Origin: JAKJEP01 sp964580995
GTDB lineage: Bacteria > Planctomycetota > Phycisphaerae > Sedimentisphaerales > SM23-30
Reading direction: 5' to 3'
Length of the DNA: 28,220 nucleotides
Assembly: GCA_964580995.1 (NCBI GenBank)
Contig: CAZOMV010000080.1
Location: 1-28,220 of the forward strand
Below the pieces are notes generated by a model, which saw nothing but the letters and a program-made list of their open reading frames with translations, ran no database searches and had not been told where the DNA came from. The position numbers and the translations under genes are program-made. This document shows, piece by piece, positions 16,795 to 23,635 of this stretch (within the stretch, counting starts at the first letter, position 1; each line of letters opens with the position of its first letter).

Positions 16795-18192
16795 ATGAAA
16801 AAGTTGAATCTATCGAGGCGCCAGTTTCTGGGACAGGTTACGGCGGCAACCGCGTTTACCGTGCTGCCCCGTCATGTTCTGGGACAGGAACAAATTCCTC
16901 CCAGTGAAAAAATCACCCTGGCCGGTATCGGCATGGGCGGCCAGGGTATTCAGAATATACTCCGCCTCCAGCAATTCCCAGAAGTGCAAATAGTGGCAGT
17001 TTGTGATGTCAATCGCGAAGGCGGCGGCTATCAGTCCTGGAACTGGTCCTATGGCAATGAAAAACGAGTGGGGGGGTACGAACCGGCTCGTCAGGCCGTG
17101 GATGAATATTACGCCGGGCAGAGCAAGTCCGGCTCCTACCGGGGCTGCCAGGCCTATAGCGATTACCGCGAACTGCTGGCGAAGGAAGATGTCGATGCGG
17201 TCATGATCGCCACGCCCGACCACACCCATGCTGTGATTACCATGGCGGCGCTGAAAATGAAAAAGCATGTCTATTGCGAAAAACCGCTGGCCTGGTCCGT
17301 CCATGAAACCCGGCTCATTACCGAAACCGCCCGCCAGATGAAAGTCGCGACGCAACTGGGCAACATGGGCCAGGCCTCCGAAGAGTCCCGTCTGGTTTGT
17401 GAGATGATCACCGATGGCGCCATCGGCGGCGTGCGGGAGGTCCACACCTGTTATGGCTCCCGCTTCTGGGAATATCCCACCTGGTCTGGCCGCCCATCTG
17501 AAACGCCGCCGGTACCCGAGGGATTCGATTGGGATCTGTGGCTGGGGCCGGCTCCCCAGCGACCCTATCACCCCGCCTACTGCCCCTGGACCTGGCGGAA
17601 CTGGTTGGACTTCGGTACCGGATTGATAGGCGACCTGGGCTGCCATTTTCTCTCGACCGCCTTCAAGGCTTTGAAACTGGGGCACCCCGTCAGCGTCGAA
17701 GCCAGCTCCGTCAATACCAATCCGGAACTCCATCCTTTGGGTGAAATCCTCCGCTTTGAATTTCCCGCCCGGGGCGAGATGCCGCCAGTTACCATCGTCT
17801 GGCACGATGGCGGCCTGAAACCCCCGCGGCCCAAAGACCTCGAACCGGGCCGCAATGTCTCGGATATCATTTATATCGGCGATAAGGGCACCATGATGGG
17901 CCATCGCCTGATTCCGGAAACCAAAATGCAGGCTTACGGCAAGCCGCCCAAAATACTAACTCGTTCCGTGGGGCATGATAAAGAGTGGCTCGATGCCATT
18001 CGGGGCGGATCCCCTGCCGGTTCCGATTTTGTCGAACACAGCGGCCTGCTTTCGGAGGTTTGTATGCTGGGTAATGTCGCCCTCCGTACCGGTGAAAAAT
18101 TAGAGTGGGATGGGCCCAATATGAAAATCACCAATAACGAGCAGGCGAATCAATTCCTGCAGAGAACCTATCGGGAAGGCTGGTCGTTGTAA
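16795..18192 (+). CDS. Tat-exported Gfo/Idh/MocA-family oxidoreductase (4)
   Basis: The 465-residue product has a twin-arginine motif LSRRQFLG (6-13), then a signal ending near LGQ (29-31). The Rossmann motif GIGMGGQG (about 44-51) and CEKP (Glu162-Lys163-Pro164) are present, as is ATPDHTHA, the usual form of the first active-site loop. Compared with copies A and B it has an insertion after the second strand (about 74-108, rich in Gly, Tyr and Trp). The C-terminal domain has GLIGDLGCHFLSTAF with the D-x-G-x-H pair. It ends in ANQFLQRTYREGWSL, like the tandem pair but more divergent. A separate substrate from the others is inferred. Confidence 0.91.
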   Translation: MKKLNLSRRQFLGQVTAATAFTVLPRHVLGQEQIPPSEKITLAGIGMGGQGIQNILRLQQFPEVQIVAVCDVNREGGGYQSWNWSYGNEKRVGGYEPARQAVDEYYAGQSKSGSYRGCQAYSDYRELLAKEDVDAVMIATPDHTHAVITMAALKMKKHVYCEKPLAWSVHETRLITETARQMKVATQLGNMGQASEESRLVCEMITDGAIGGVREVHTCYGSRFWEYPTWSGRPSETPPVPEGFDWDLWLGPAPQRPYHPAYCPWTWRNWLDFGTGLIGDLGCHFLSTAFKALKLGHPVSVEASSVNTNPELHPLGEILRFEFPARGEMPPVTIVWHDGGLKPPRPKDLEPGRNVSDIIYIGDKGTMMGHRLIPETKMQAYGKPPKILTRSVGHDKEWLDAIRGGSPAGSDFVEHSGLLSEVCMLGNVALRTGEKLEWDGPNMKITNNEQANQFLQRTYREGWSL

Positions 18193-18225
18193 AAAACGGC
18201 TGGCAAAACCAGAGGAGTCAAAACT

Positions 18226-19182
18226 ATGTCTGATCATCGAATAACTCGACGCGAGATTCTCAAAGCAGGCGCAGCCGTAGCGGCTCTGCCTCTTATCGGT
18301 ACTTCCCCGGCGCGAGCCAAGGAAAAAGCGGCATCGAACCATTCTCCGACGATTGGTATCGCCACGCTCGGTTTCGGCGATTACAGCAATGAGCAACTGG
18401 CCCGGGAACTGGCGGAGACCGGCATTCATACCGTCCAGCTTTTTCTGAACCAGTCGGACAGCCGCTACTGGCAGTACAATGGCCGGTCCGATGTCTCGGA
18501 TTTAACCGCCAGCCGCTGTCAAACCATCGCGGAAGCCTATCGTTCCGCCGGTATTGCTATCCATAGCATCGGAGTCTATACCAACCTGATTCATCCGGAT
18601 GAGAACGAACGAAAGGCCAATCTGGCCTATTTCGAGGCCATGATGAAAATCGGTGCCCATATGGGCGTGCGGAAATTCATCACGGAGGCAGGCGAATATC
18701 ATTCGGAAACAGAAGTGCCGGCGGTACCCTATCATTTCCAGAAAGAAGTCTGGGACCAGATGGTAAAAACAGGAAAGAAACTCTCCGACCTGGCGCAAGT
18801 ACATGATGCAACGGTACTATTCGAACCGTTTTATCGCGGTTTCTTCGCCAGTGCCAAACGAACGCGATTATTTCTGGAAGAAGTCGATTCACCACACATT
18901 CGAGCCTTGCTTGATCCGGCCAACCTGATCGAAATCAATGATATCGAGGAAATGTTCGCGCAACTGGGGCCTTGGATCCAATGCCTTCATGCCAAAGACC
19001 GCAAGCTGCATGTCGATCAGGGAGTCGGCGCCGGCCAGGGCGACCTCGACTATAAAACGTTTGTTACCGCCGCTGCCCAATATGCACCGGATGCCCCCTT
19101 TATCCTGGAATACGTCGGCCCGCACGATTACCAACAGGCCCTAAAACTGCTGCAAGATACTATACAAGAGAGGAAAATCTAA
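18226..19182 (+). CDS. Tat-exported sugar isomerase/epimerase-like TIM-barrel protein
   Basis: The 318-residue product begins with a twin-arginine signal (ITRREILKAG at 6-15, cleavage probably after ARA near 31), unlike the two other TIM-barrel proteins of the cluster. The mature part is a xylose isomerase-like barrel with candidate metal ligands Glu200 (VLFEPF), Asp230 (ALLDPANL), His255 (CLHAKDR) and Glu295 (FILEYVG). Tat export suits a protein that folds around metal in the cytoplasm. It suggests that sugar epimerisation or isomerisation also happens outside the cytoplasm. The next gene starts at a GTG directly after its stop codon, so the two are translationally linked. Confidence 0.85.
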   Translation: MSDHRITRREILKAGAAVAALPLIGTSPARAKEKAASNHSPTIGIATLGFGDYSNEQLARELAETGIHTVQLFLNQSDSRYWQYNGRSDVSDLTASRCQTIAEAYRSAGIAIHSIGVYTNLIHPDENERKANLAYFEAMMKIGAHMGVRKFITEAGEYHSETEVPAVPYHFQKEVWDQMVKTGKKLSDLAQVHDATVLFEPFYRGFFASAKRTRLFLEEVDSPHIRALLDPANLIEINDIEEMFAQLGPWIQCLHAKDRKLHVDQGVGAGQGDLDYKTFVTAAAQYAPDAPFILEYVGPHDYQQALKLLQDTIQERKI

Positions 19183-20187
19183 GTGAATCCGTATGCCAGG
19201 ATAATTTTTGTTGCTTTATTCTGCTCCTGTTTGGCAGGCTGTCAAAATACCACCTATGCCCCTTCAAATCCCGGTCCAGACCGGACCGTAGGCATCGGTT
19301 ATCAATGCTGGTTTCCGCCCCATACCTGGGGCAAGGTCTGGGATGAACCGGAATTGGGCTTCTATCGATCGGACGACCGGCAGGTCATCCGGCAACATGC
19401 CCGGTGGCTCTACGATGCCGGAGTTGATTTCATCTGGATCGACTGGTCGAATAACATCGGCAACCGGATCGAAGGGGCCAGTCGTCCGGACCTGGACGCC
19501 ATCGAAAACAACACGCAGGTCTTGTTCGATGAATATGCCCAACTCGACAAACGGCCGCAAATCAGTATCTTCCTCGGCATTGACGGAAATCCGGAATATG
19601 TTCGTAACGGCCTGCTGCAGAAAAAGGCGGACCAGGTGCACGATCAGTTCATATCCCAACCCCAATATAAAGATCTTATCTTTCACTACCTGGGCAAGCC
19701 GCTTTTGGTCGTCTATGTCTGGACTCCCTCTCCCTTTCCGGACGGCCTGCCCCCCTGGGATGACGATCGCTTCACGGTACGATGGATGACCGGGTTTTTA
19801 AGCAGTCAGCCGAATCTGCTGGACGGAAATTATGTCAGTAAATACGGCTACTGGTCCTGGTGGGACCGTGATCCGCAGGCCTACAGCCTGTACAACGGCC
19901 GGCCGGAAACCATGATCGTCAGCGCCGCCTATCCCGGCTGGAATGGCTGGGAGGATATGGGCGAAACGCCCCGCCGCGGCCGGGAACAGGGTAAAACCTT
20001 TCAAGATCAGTGGCGGCGGGCGCGGGATATAGATGTCCAAATGGTCCTGATCAACTCCTGGAACGAATGGGTCCCGACCGAAGAACTCTCACCCGAATTG
20101 AGCAATGATATCGAACCATCCAAAACCTTGGGACATTACTATTTGACTTTGATGAAACAGGAAATTGGTAAATTTAAATCCAGATAA
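19183..20187 (+). CDS. Lipoprotein with GH99/GH71-like TIM-barrel domain
   Basis: The 334-residue product has a lipoprotein signal with LAGC (Cys20). The mature part resembles GH99/GH71-like and WbsX-like barrels: VGIGYQCWF start, DAGVDFIWIDWSNN, a central HYLGKPLLVVYVW strand, and the C-terminal SWNEWVPTEELSPE...DIEPS...LGHYYL. The NEW-x-E...IEP pattern carries the catalytic acids in GH99-type alpha-mannosidases, so a retaining endo- or exo-glycosidase is plausible; substrate cannot be assigned. Start is GTG 19183, abutting the upstream TAA, with GAGAGG nine bases before it. It would be membrane anchored facing the periplasm or outside, making it the clearest glycosidase candidate of the cluster. 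Confidence 0.72.
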   Translation: MNPYARIIFVALFCSCLAGCQNTTYAPSNPGPDRTVGIGYQCWFPPHTWGKVWDEPELGFYRSDDRQVIRQHARWLYDAGVDFIWIDWSNNIGNRIEGASRPDLDAIENNTQVLFDEYAQLDKRPQISIFLGIDGNPEYVRNGLLQKKADQVHDQFISQPQYKDLIFHYLGKPLLVVYVWTPSPFPDGLPPWDDDRFTVRWMTGFLSSQPNLLDGNYVSKYGYWSWWDRDPQAYSLYNGRPETMIVSAAYPGWNGWEDMGETPRRGREQGKTFQDQWRRARDIDVQMVLINSWNEWVPTEELSPELSNDIEPSKTLGHYYLTLMKQEIGKFKSR

Positions 20188-20204
20188 AGAAATGAGGTGA
20201 AGCA

Positions 20205-21356
20205 ATGAAAAAGAAAATTAATATCGGATTGATCGGATGTGGCTTTATGGGGCGCACGCACTCGAATGCCTATCATAAAGTGAACCATTTTTTCGATCTC
20301 GGTTATGAACCGGTACTCAAAGTGCTCTCGGCACGTAAGGAAGACAAGAGCCTGCTGGAGGCCTTTGCGGAGAAATGGGGCTGGGAAAATACGGAAACCG
20401 ACTGGCGGAAACTGATGGAACGGGACGACATCGACATGATCGACATCTGTGCGCCCAATAATCTGCACTACGAAATCGCCATGGCCGCTATAAAGGCAGG
20501 AAAAATAGTGGGCTGCGAAAAACCCCTGGCGATGGATGCCAAACAGGCCCAGGCCATGGCCCAGGCCGCCGAAAAATCCGGCCGCCCGAACATGATCTGG
20601 TTTAACTATCGCCGGGTCCCAGCCGTCACCCTGGCCAAAAAAATGATCGACGAAGGCCTGCTGGGGAAAATCTTCCACTACCGCGCCAAGTATCTCCAGG
20701 ACTGGACCATCAGTGCCAAGGTTCCGCAGGGCGGCCAGACCTTGTGGCGGCTGGACGCCAAAGTCGCCGGCAGCGGTGTTCTGGGCGATCTGCTGGCCCA
20801 TTCCATTGACCAGTCCATCTGGCTCAATGGCAAGATTGCCTCGGTCACAGCCATGACCGAAACCTTCATCAAGGAGCGGGAGCTGCAGGAACAGCCGGGC
20901 AAATTCGCGCCGGTCACCATTGACGATGCCTGTGCCTTCCTGGCCCGTTTTGACAACGGCTCCCTGGCCACTTTTGAATCGACCCGCTATGCCTGCGGCC
21001 GCAAAAATCAGAACACCCTGGAAATCAACGGCGAAAAAGGGTCCATCGCCTTCGATCTGGAAAACGCCCACGTCCTGGAATACTACAACCATGACGATCC
21101 CAGCCATGTCCGCGGCTGGCGGACCATTCAGGTCTGGGATTCCAATCATCCCTATATGAAACACTGGTGGGTTCCCGGCTGCTCCATCGGCTACGAACAC
21201 ACCTTTATCCATGCCCTGGCTGATTTCCTCGCCGGCATCGAAAAAGGACAAAAAAACTGCCCGGACTTCCGCGACGGCCTGACCACACAATGTGTCTGTG
21301 ACACGGTGCTGGCCTCCGCCAAAAGCGGAAAATGGGAAACCGTTCATTATTTATAA
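20205..21356 (+). CDS. Cytoplasmic Gfo/Idh/MocA-family oxidoreductase (5)
   Basis: The 383-residue product starts directly with the Rossmann fold (INIGLIGCGFMGRTH, 5-19) and has no Tat or Sec signal, unlike the four other oxidoreductases here. CEKP is at Glu105-Lys106-Pro107 and the C-terminal domain contains GSGVLGDLLAHSIDQSIW with the D-x-x-x-H pair. This form resembles cytosolic inositol/sugar dehydrogenases, including the 3-keto-sugar reductases of the family, so it may reduce an imported keto-sugar with NAD(P)H. GAGGTG lies upstream of ATG 20205, and it is 17 bases after the lipoprotein gene. Confidence 0.92.
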   Translation: MKKKINIGLIGCGFMGRTHSNAYHKVNHFFDLGYEPVLKVLSARKEDKSLLEAFAEKWGWENTETDWRKLMERDDIDMIDICAPNNLHYEIAMAAIKAGKIVGCEKPLAMDAKQAQAMAQAAEKSGRPNMIWFNYRRVPAVTLAKKMIDEGLLGKIFHYRAKYLQDWTISAKVPQGGQTLWRLDAKVAGSGVLGDLLAHSIDQSIWLNGKIASVTAMTETFIKERELQEQPGKFAPVTIDDACAFLARFDNGSLATFESTRYACGRKNQNTLEINGEKGSIAFDLENAHVLEYYNHDDPSHVRGWRTIQVWDSNHPYMKHWWVPGCSIGYEHTFIHALADFLAGIEKGQKNCPDFRDGLTTQCVCDTVLASAKSGKWETVHYL

Positions 21357-21381
21357 AGCGAAACTTTTTTTTGGAGGTACT

Positions 21382-22605
21382 ATGTCAACTTCATCCATTG
21401 CTAACAAGGCACTCGAACAAGGCCGCGGAATCCTGCGTCTGGCACCCGCCTGGGTGCCGCGTTCCTTCTGCGTACCGGGACGCCGCATCAAATTGCACCC
21501 GGACGATTACTATGCCATGGGAGGCCCCCGCGGCGGAATCGACGAACGCTGGTTCTCTTCCACCACCCCGGCGGACAACGGGCCATTAACCAGTCCCAAC
21601 GAAGGACTCAGCTTTATCGTCTTGGAAGACGGCGCAAAAACCGAAAGGGTTCTCTTGCGCGATGCGGTCAACGATCTGAAAAGTGACCTGATCGGCCCGC
21701 GCCTCTGGAATGAATACCAGCGTTGGCCCGCCTATTCGAAGTTCTTCGATAACAAAGGCGCCCTGCCCCATCATATCCATCACCGGGACGAGCAGGCCAA
21801 ACTGACCGGCCAGCTTGGCAAGCCGGAGGCCTATTATTTCCCGCCCCAAGTGAATAACTACGGCGGCGATTTCCCCTACACCTTCTTCGGCCTCAACGCC
21901 GGTGTAACGAAAGAACAGGTCCGCCAGTGCCTGCTGAATTTTGAAAAGGGCGACAACAAGATCACCAATATCTCCCGTGCCTATCGCCTGCAGGTCGGCA
22001 CCGGCTGGGATGTCCCCCCCGGCGTTCTCCACGCCCCGGGCAGCCTGTGCACCTACGAGCCGCAAAAGGCCTCCGATGTTTTTTCCATGTACCAGTCCGT
22101 GACCGGCGATCAGGTCGTACCCAAAAATCTGCTCTGGAAGGATACGCCCAAAAACCGCATAGACGATGTGGACTGGCTGCTGGAGGTGATCGACTGGGAT
22201 TTGAATCTCGATCCCGACTTCGTGCAGAATCGCTTCATGCAGCCCCGGCCCGTCCAGCCCCTGGAACAGATGAAGGCCCAGGGATACCTCGAAAACTGGA
22301 TCTGCTACCGATCCGATGCCTTCAGCGCCAAAGAACTGACCGTTCTGCCCGGTGCGAAAGTGACTATCAAGGACAGCGGTGCCTATGGCATGATTATGAT
22401 GCAGGGACATGGCACGATGGGCCTCTGGGAGATCGAAACTCCCACCATGATTCGCTACGGCCAACTCACCCACGATGAATATTTCGTCAGTGAAGCCGCC
22501 GCGAAAGCCGGGGTCCAGATCACCAACCGGTCCCAAACCGACCCGATCGTTATGCTCAAACATTTCGGCCCGGCCAACCCGGACCTTAATATGGCGGCGA
22601 AATAG
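21382..22605 (+). CDS. Cupin-fold protein with sugar isomerase-like metal site
   Basis: The 407-residue product has no signal peptide and looks like a two-cupin protein distantly similar to class I mannose-6-phosphate isomerases. A putative metal site is formed by PHHIHHRDEQ (His130, His131, His133, Glu137), GKPEAYYFPP (Glu149) and VPPGVLHAPG (His217). A second cupin is suggested around 300-395. No kinase or nucleotide site is seen. As the last gene before the terminator it could isomerise the aldose/ketose product of the pathway; this is inference. ATG 21382, with GGAGG six bases upstream, is preferred over an in-frame start at 21292 inside the preceding gene. Confidence 0.75.
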   Translation: MSTSSIANKALEQGRGILRLAPAWVPRSFCVPGRRIKLHPDDYYAMGGPRGGIDERWFSSTTPADNGPLTSPNEGLSFIVLEDGAKTERVLLRDAVNDLKSDLIGPRLWNEYQRWPAYSKFFDNKGALPHHIHHRDEQAKLTGQLGKPEAYYFPPQVNNYGGDFPYTFFGLNAGVTKEQVRQCLLNFEKGDNKITNISRAYRLQVGTGWDVPPGVLHAPGSLCTYEPQKASDVFSMYQSVTGDQVVPKNLLWKDTPKNRIDDVDWLLEVIDWDLNLDPDFVQNRFMQPRPVQPLEQMKAQGYLENWICYRSDAFSAKELTVLPGAKVTIKDSGAYGMIMMQGHGTMGLWEIETPTMIRYGQLTHDEYFVSEAAAKAGVQITNRSQTDPIVMLKHFGPANPDLNMAAK

Positions 22606-22636
22606 CAAATTGTGCGGTTGGGAACTGCTCTCGGTT

Positions 22637-22677
22637 AATCAGGTGTGTCCGCGATGGTGGGCACACCTGATTTTATT
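22637..22677 (+). terminator. Rho-independent terminator of the sugar cluster
   Basis: AATCAGGTGTGTCC pairs with GGGCACACCTGATT (14 bp including one U-G pair) around an 8-base loop, followed by TTTTATTT on the + strand. It lies just after the cupin gene and abuts the convergent fabZ-like stop. No comparable hairpin was noticed within the cluster. Confidence 0.93.
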
Positions 22678-23153
22678 TAAACCGGCAAACCAACAATAAC
22701 CGTCTCGAAAACCATTTGCCCGTTGACGAAACCCTGGGCGGCGGATTTGAATCGACGCGGTCGGTTCTCTAGGAACTTCTCCACCATATACAGCCGGCAG
22801 CCCGGCGAAACCGTCCCCCGGAATTTCGTCTCTTCGATCCCGCCAAACCCGATAAAACGGTCATCGTCCTGGCGCAGCATCTTGACATAAAAACTCGCCA
22901 ACTGCGCCGCCGCCTCGATCATAATGACCCCCGGCATCAAAGGCCGGCCCGGTATATGCCCCCGGACCCAGAATTCGCTCTCCGTAACGTCCTTATACCC
23001 AACGACCAGCCCCTGCTCCAGATCCTGGTAGATAATGCCGTTCAATTGCACCATTTCAAAACGATGCGGATTGACCTTATAAATCGTTTCCTGATCGTAG
23101 AGCACTCGATTCAAATCAATGCTGCCCAGATCAATGAGGGGTAGGGGGGGCAT
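22677..23153 (-). CDS. FabZ-like (3R)-hydroxyacyl-ACP dehydratase
   Basis: Hotdog-fold dehydratase of fatty acid synthesis, 158 residues. It contains NPHRFEM (28-34) and the FabZ/FabA active-site segment GHIPGRPLMPGVIMIEAAAQ, with His66 and Glu80 at the 14-residue spacing of FabZ His/Glu. The usual LLVD after PHRF is replaced by MVQLNGI, and there is a 27-residue N-terminal extension, so it may be one of the divergent FabZ-like proteins common in Planctomycetota, perhaps with a special acyl substrate. ATG 23153 has AAGGA eight bases upstream. It lies downstream of the H1-like gene on the same strand, 112 bases away, and may share its promoter. Confidence 0.86.
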   Translation of the reverse strand: MPPLPLIDLGSIDLNRVLYDQETIYKVNPHRFEMVQLNGIIYQDLEQGLVVGYKDVTESEFWVRGHIPGRPLMPGVIMIEAAAQLASFYVKMLRQDDDRFIGFGGIEETKFRGTVSPGCRLYMVEKFLENRPRRFKSAAQGFVNGQMVFETVIVGLPV

Positions 23154-23196
23154 GAAATATCCTTCGTATTATTTCCTATTGAAACGCCTGATCCGA

Positions 23197-23222
23197 TTTC
23201 TACCGGACTACTCCGGTAGAGA
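23197..23222 (-). other. Strong hairpin between H1-like and fabZ-like genes
   Basis: An 11-bp stem (one wobble) with a four-base loop forms from TTTCTACCGGA and TCCGGTAGAGA. Neither side has a T run, so it is not a typical terminator; it might affect expression of the fabZ-like gene from the upstream promoter. CCTGATCC (23188-23195) and GGATCAGG (23263-23270), the latter overlapping the H1-like stop, could also pair. Confidence 0.5.
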
Positions 23223-23265
23223 TACAGCGGCGTTGGTCAAGTAAAACCATGAAAAAGGAAAGGGA

Positions 23266-23436
23266 TCAGGTGGTTCGCTGCTCCAGAATTTTGATCCGGA
23301 CCTCTTGCGCCGCCTGCTTGATATCCTGCATCGACTTTCGAACACGGGTACCGGCTGCCTTATTGCCTCCTTCCGCCTTGATAATATCCTCTTCCGCGGC
23401 GGCAACCATCTCTTTGAGCTTTTCGTATTCCTGCAT
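23266..23436 (-). CDS. Small histone H1-like (Hc1-type) DNA-associated protein
   Basis: A 56-residue reading frame with ATG 23436, AAGGAAG five bases upstream and TGA at 23268-23266. The product starts MQEYEKLKEMV and contains GNKAAGTRVRKSMQDIKQ, the hallmark of the bacterial histone H1-like/Hc1 N-terminal domain (NKAAGTR-RK-L-I), then AQEVRIK. It has 11 Lys/Arg and 10 Asp/Glu, and lacks the Lys/Ala-rich tail of chlamydial Hc1, so it is nearly neutral. Family members are thought to bind or organise DNA; for this short form the role is unproven. A consensus promoter lies 80-120 bases upstream. A 65-residue frame over the same DNA in another phase looks like a shadow. Confidence 0.82.
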   Translation of the reverse strand: MQEYEKLKEMVAAAEEDIIKAEGGNKAAGTRVRKSMQDIKQAAQEVRIKILEQRTT

Positions 23437-23524
23437 GTTTACTTCCTTTCCTCGCGTAAAATTATCGATTTACCATCCATTTATTTACACAGCCGGAAAA
23501 ATCCATATCTGACTGTACCTGCGG

Positions 23525-23553
23525 AGTTTAGCAAAGGTCTTTACGCTTGTCAA
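23525..23553 (-). promoter_or_regulatory. Sigma70-type promoter of the H1-like gene
   Basis: On the minus strand TTGACA (23553-23548), 17 bp, then TAAACT (23530-23525): perfect -35 and 4 of 6 in the -10. It predicts a leader of about 80 bases before ATG 23436. The promoter implies that H1-like and possibly fabZ-like transcription is separate from the glycosyltransferase upstream. Confidence 0.7.
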
Positions 23554-23635
23554 AAACAATTTGTCGCTTTGACCGGGCAAAAATAATTTTTCCTCAACCA
23601 AACTAAAATCCCATTACCTTTTAAATAGTAAGAAC

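Noticed and set aside
20139..21347. 402-codon minus-strand frame opposite the cytoplasmic oxidoreductase
   Set aside because: It mirrors the phase of the clear Gfo/Idh/MocA gene on the + strand, has no recognisable domain and no ribosome site; long antisense frames are common in GC-rich coding DNA.
21586..22608. 340-codon minus-strand frame opposite the cupin gene
   Set aside because: No family motif, and the + strand frame has a strong ribosome site and cupin metal motifs.
23208..23405. 65-codon minus-strand frame overlapping the H1-like gene
   Set aside because: Arg/Ser/Pro-rich composition typical of a shifted frame; the overlapping 56-codon frame has a ribosome site and a family signature.
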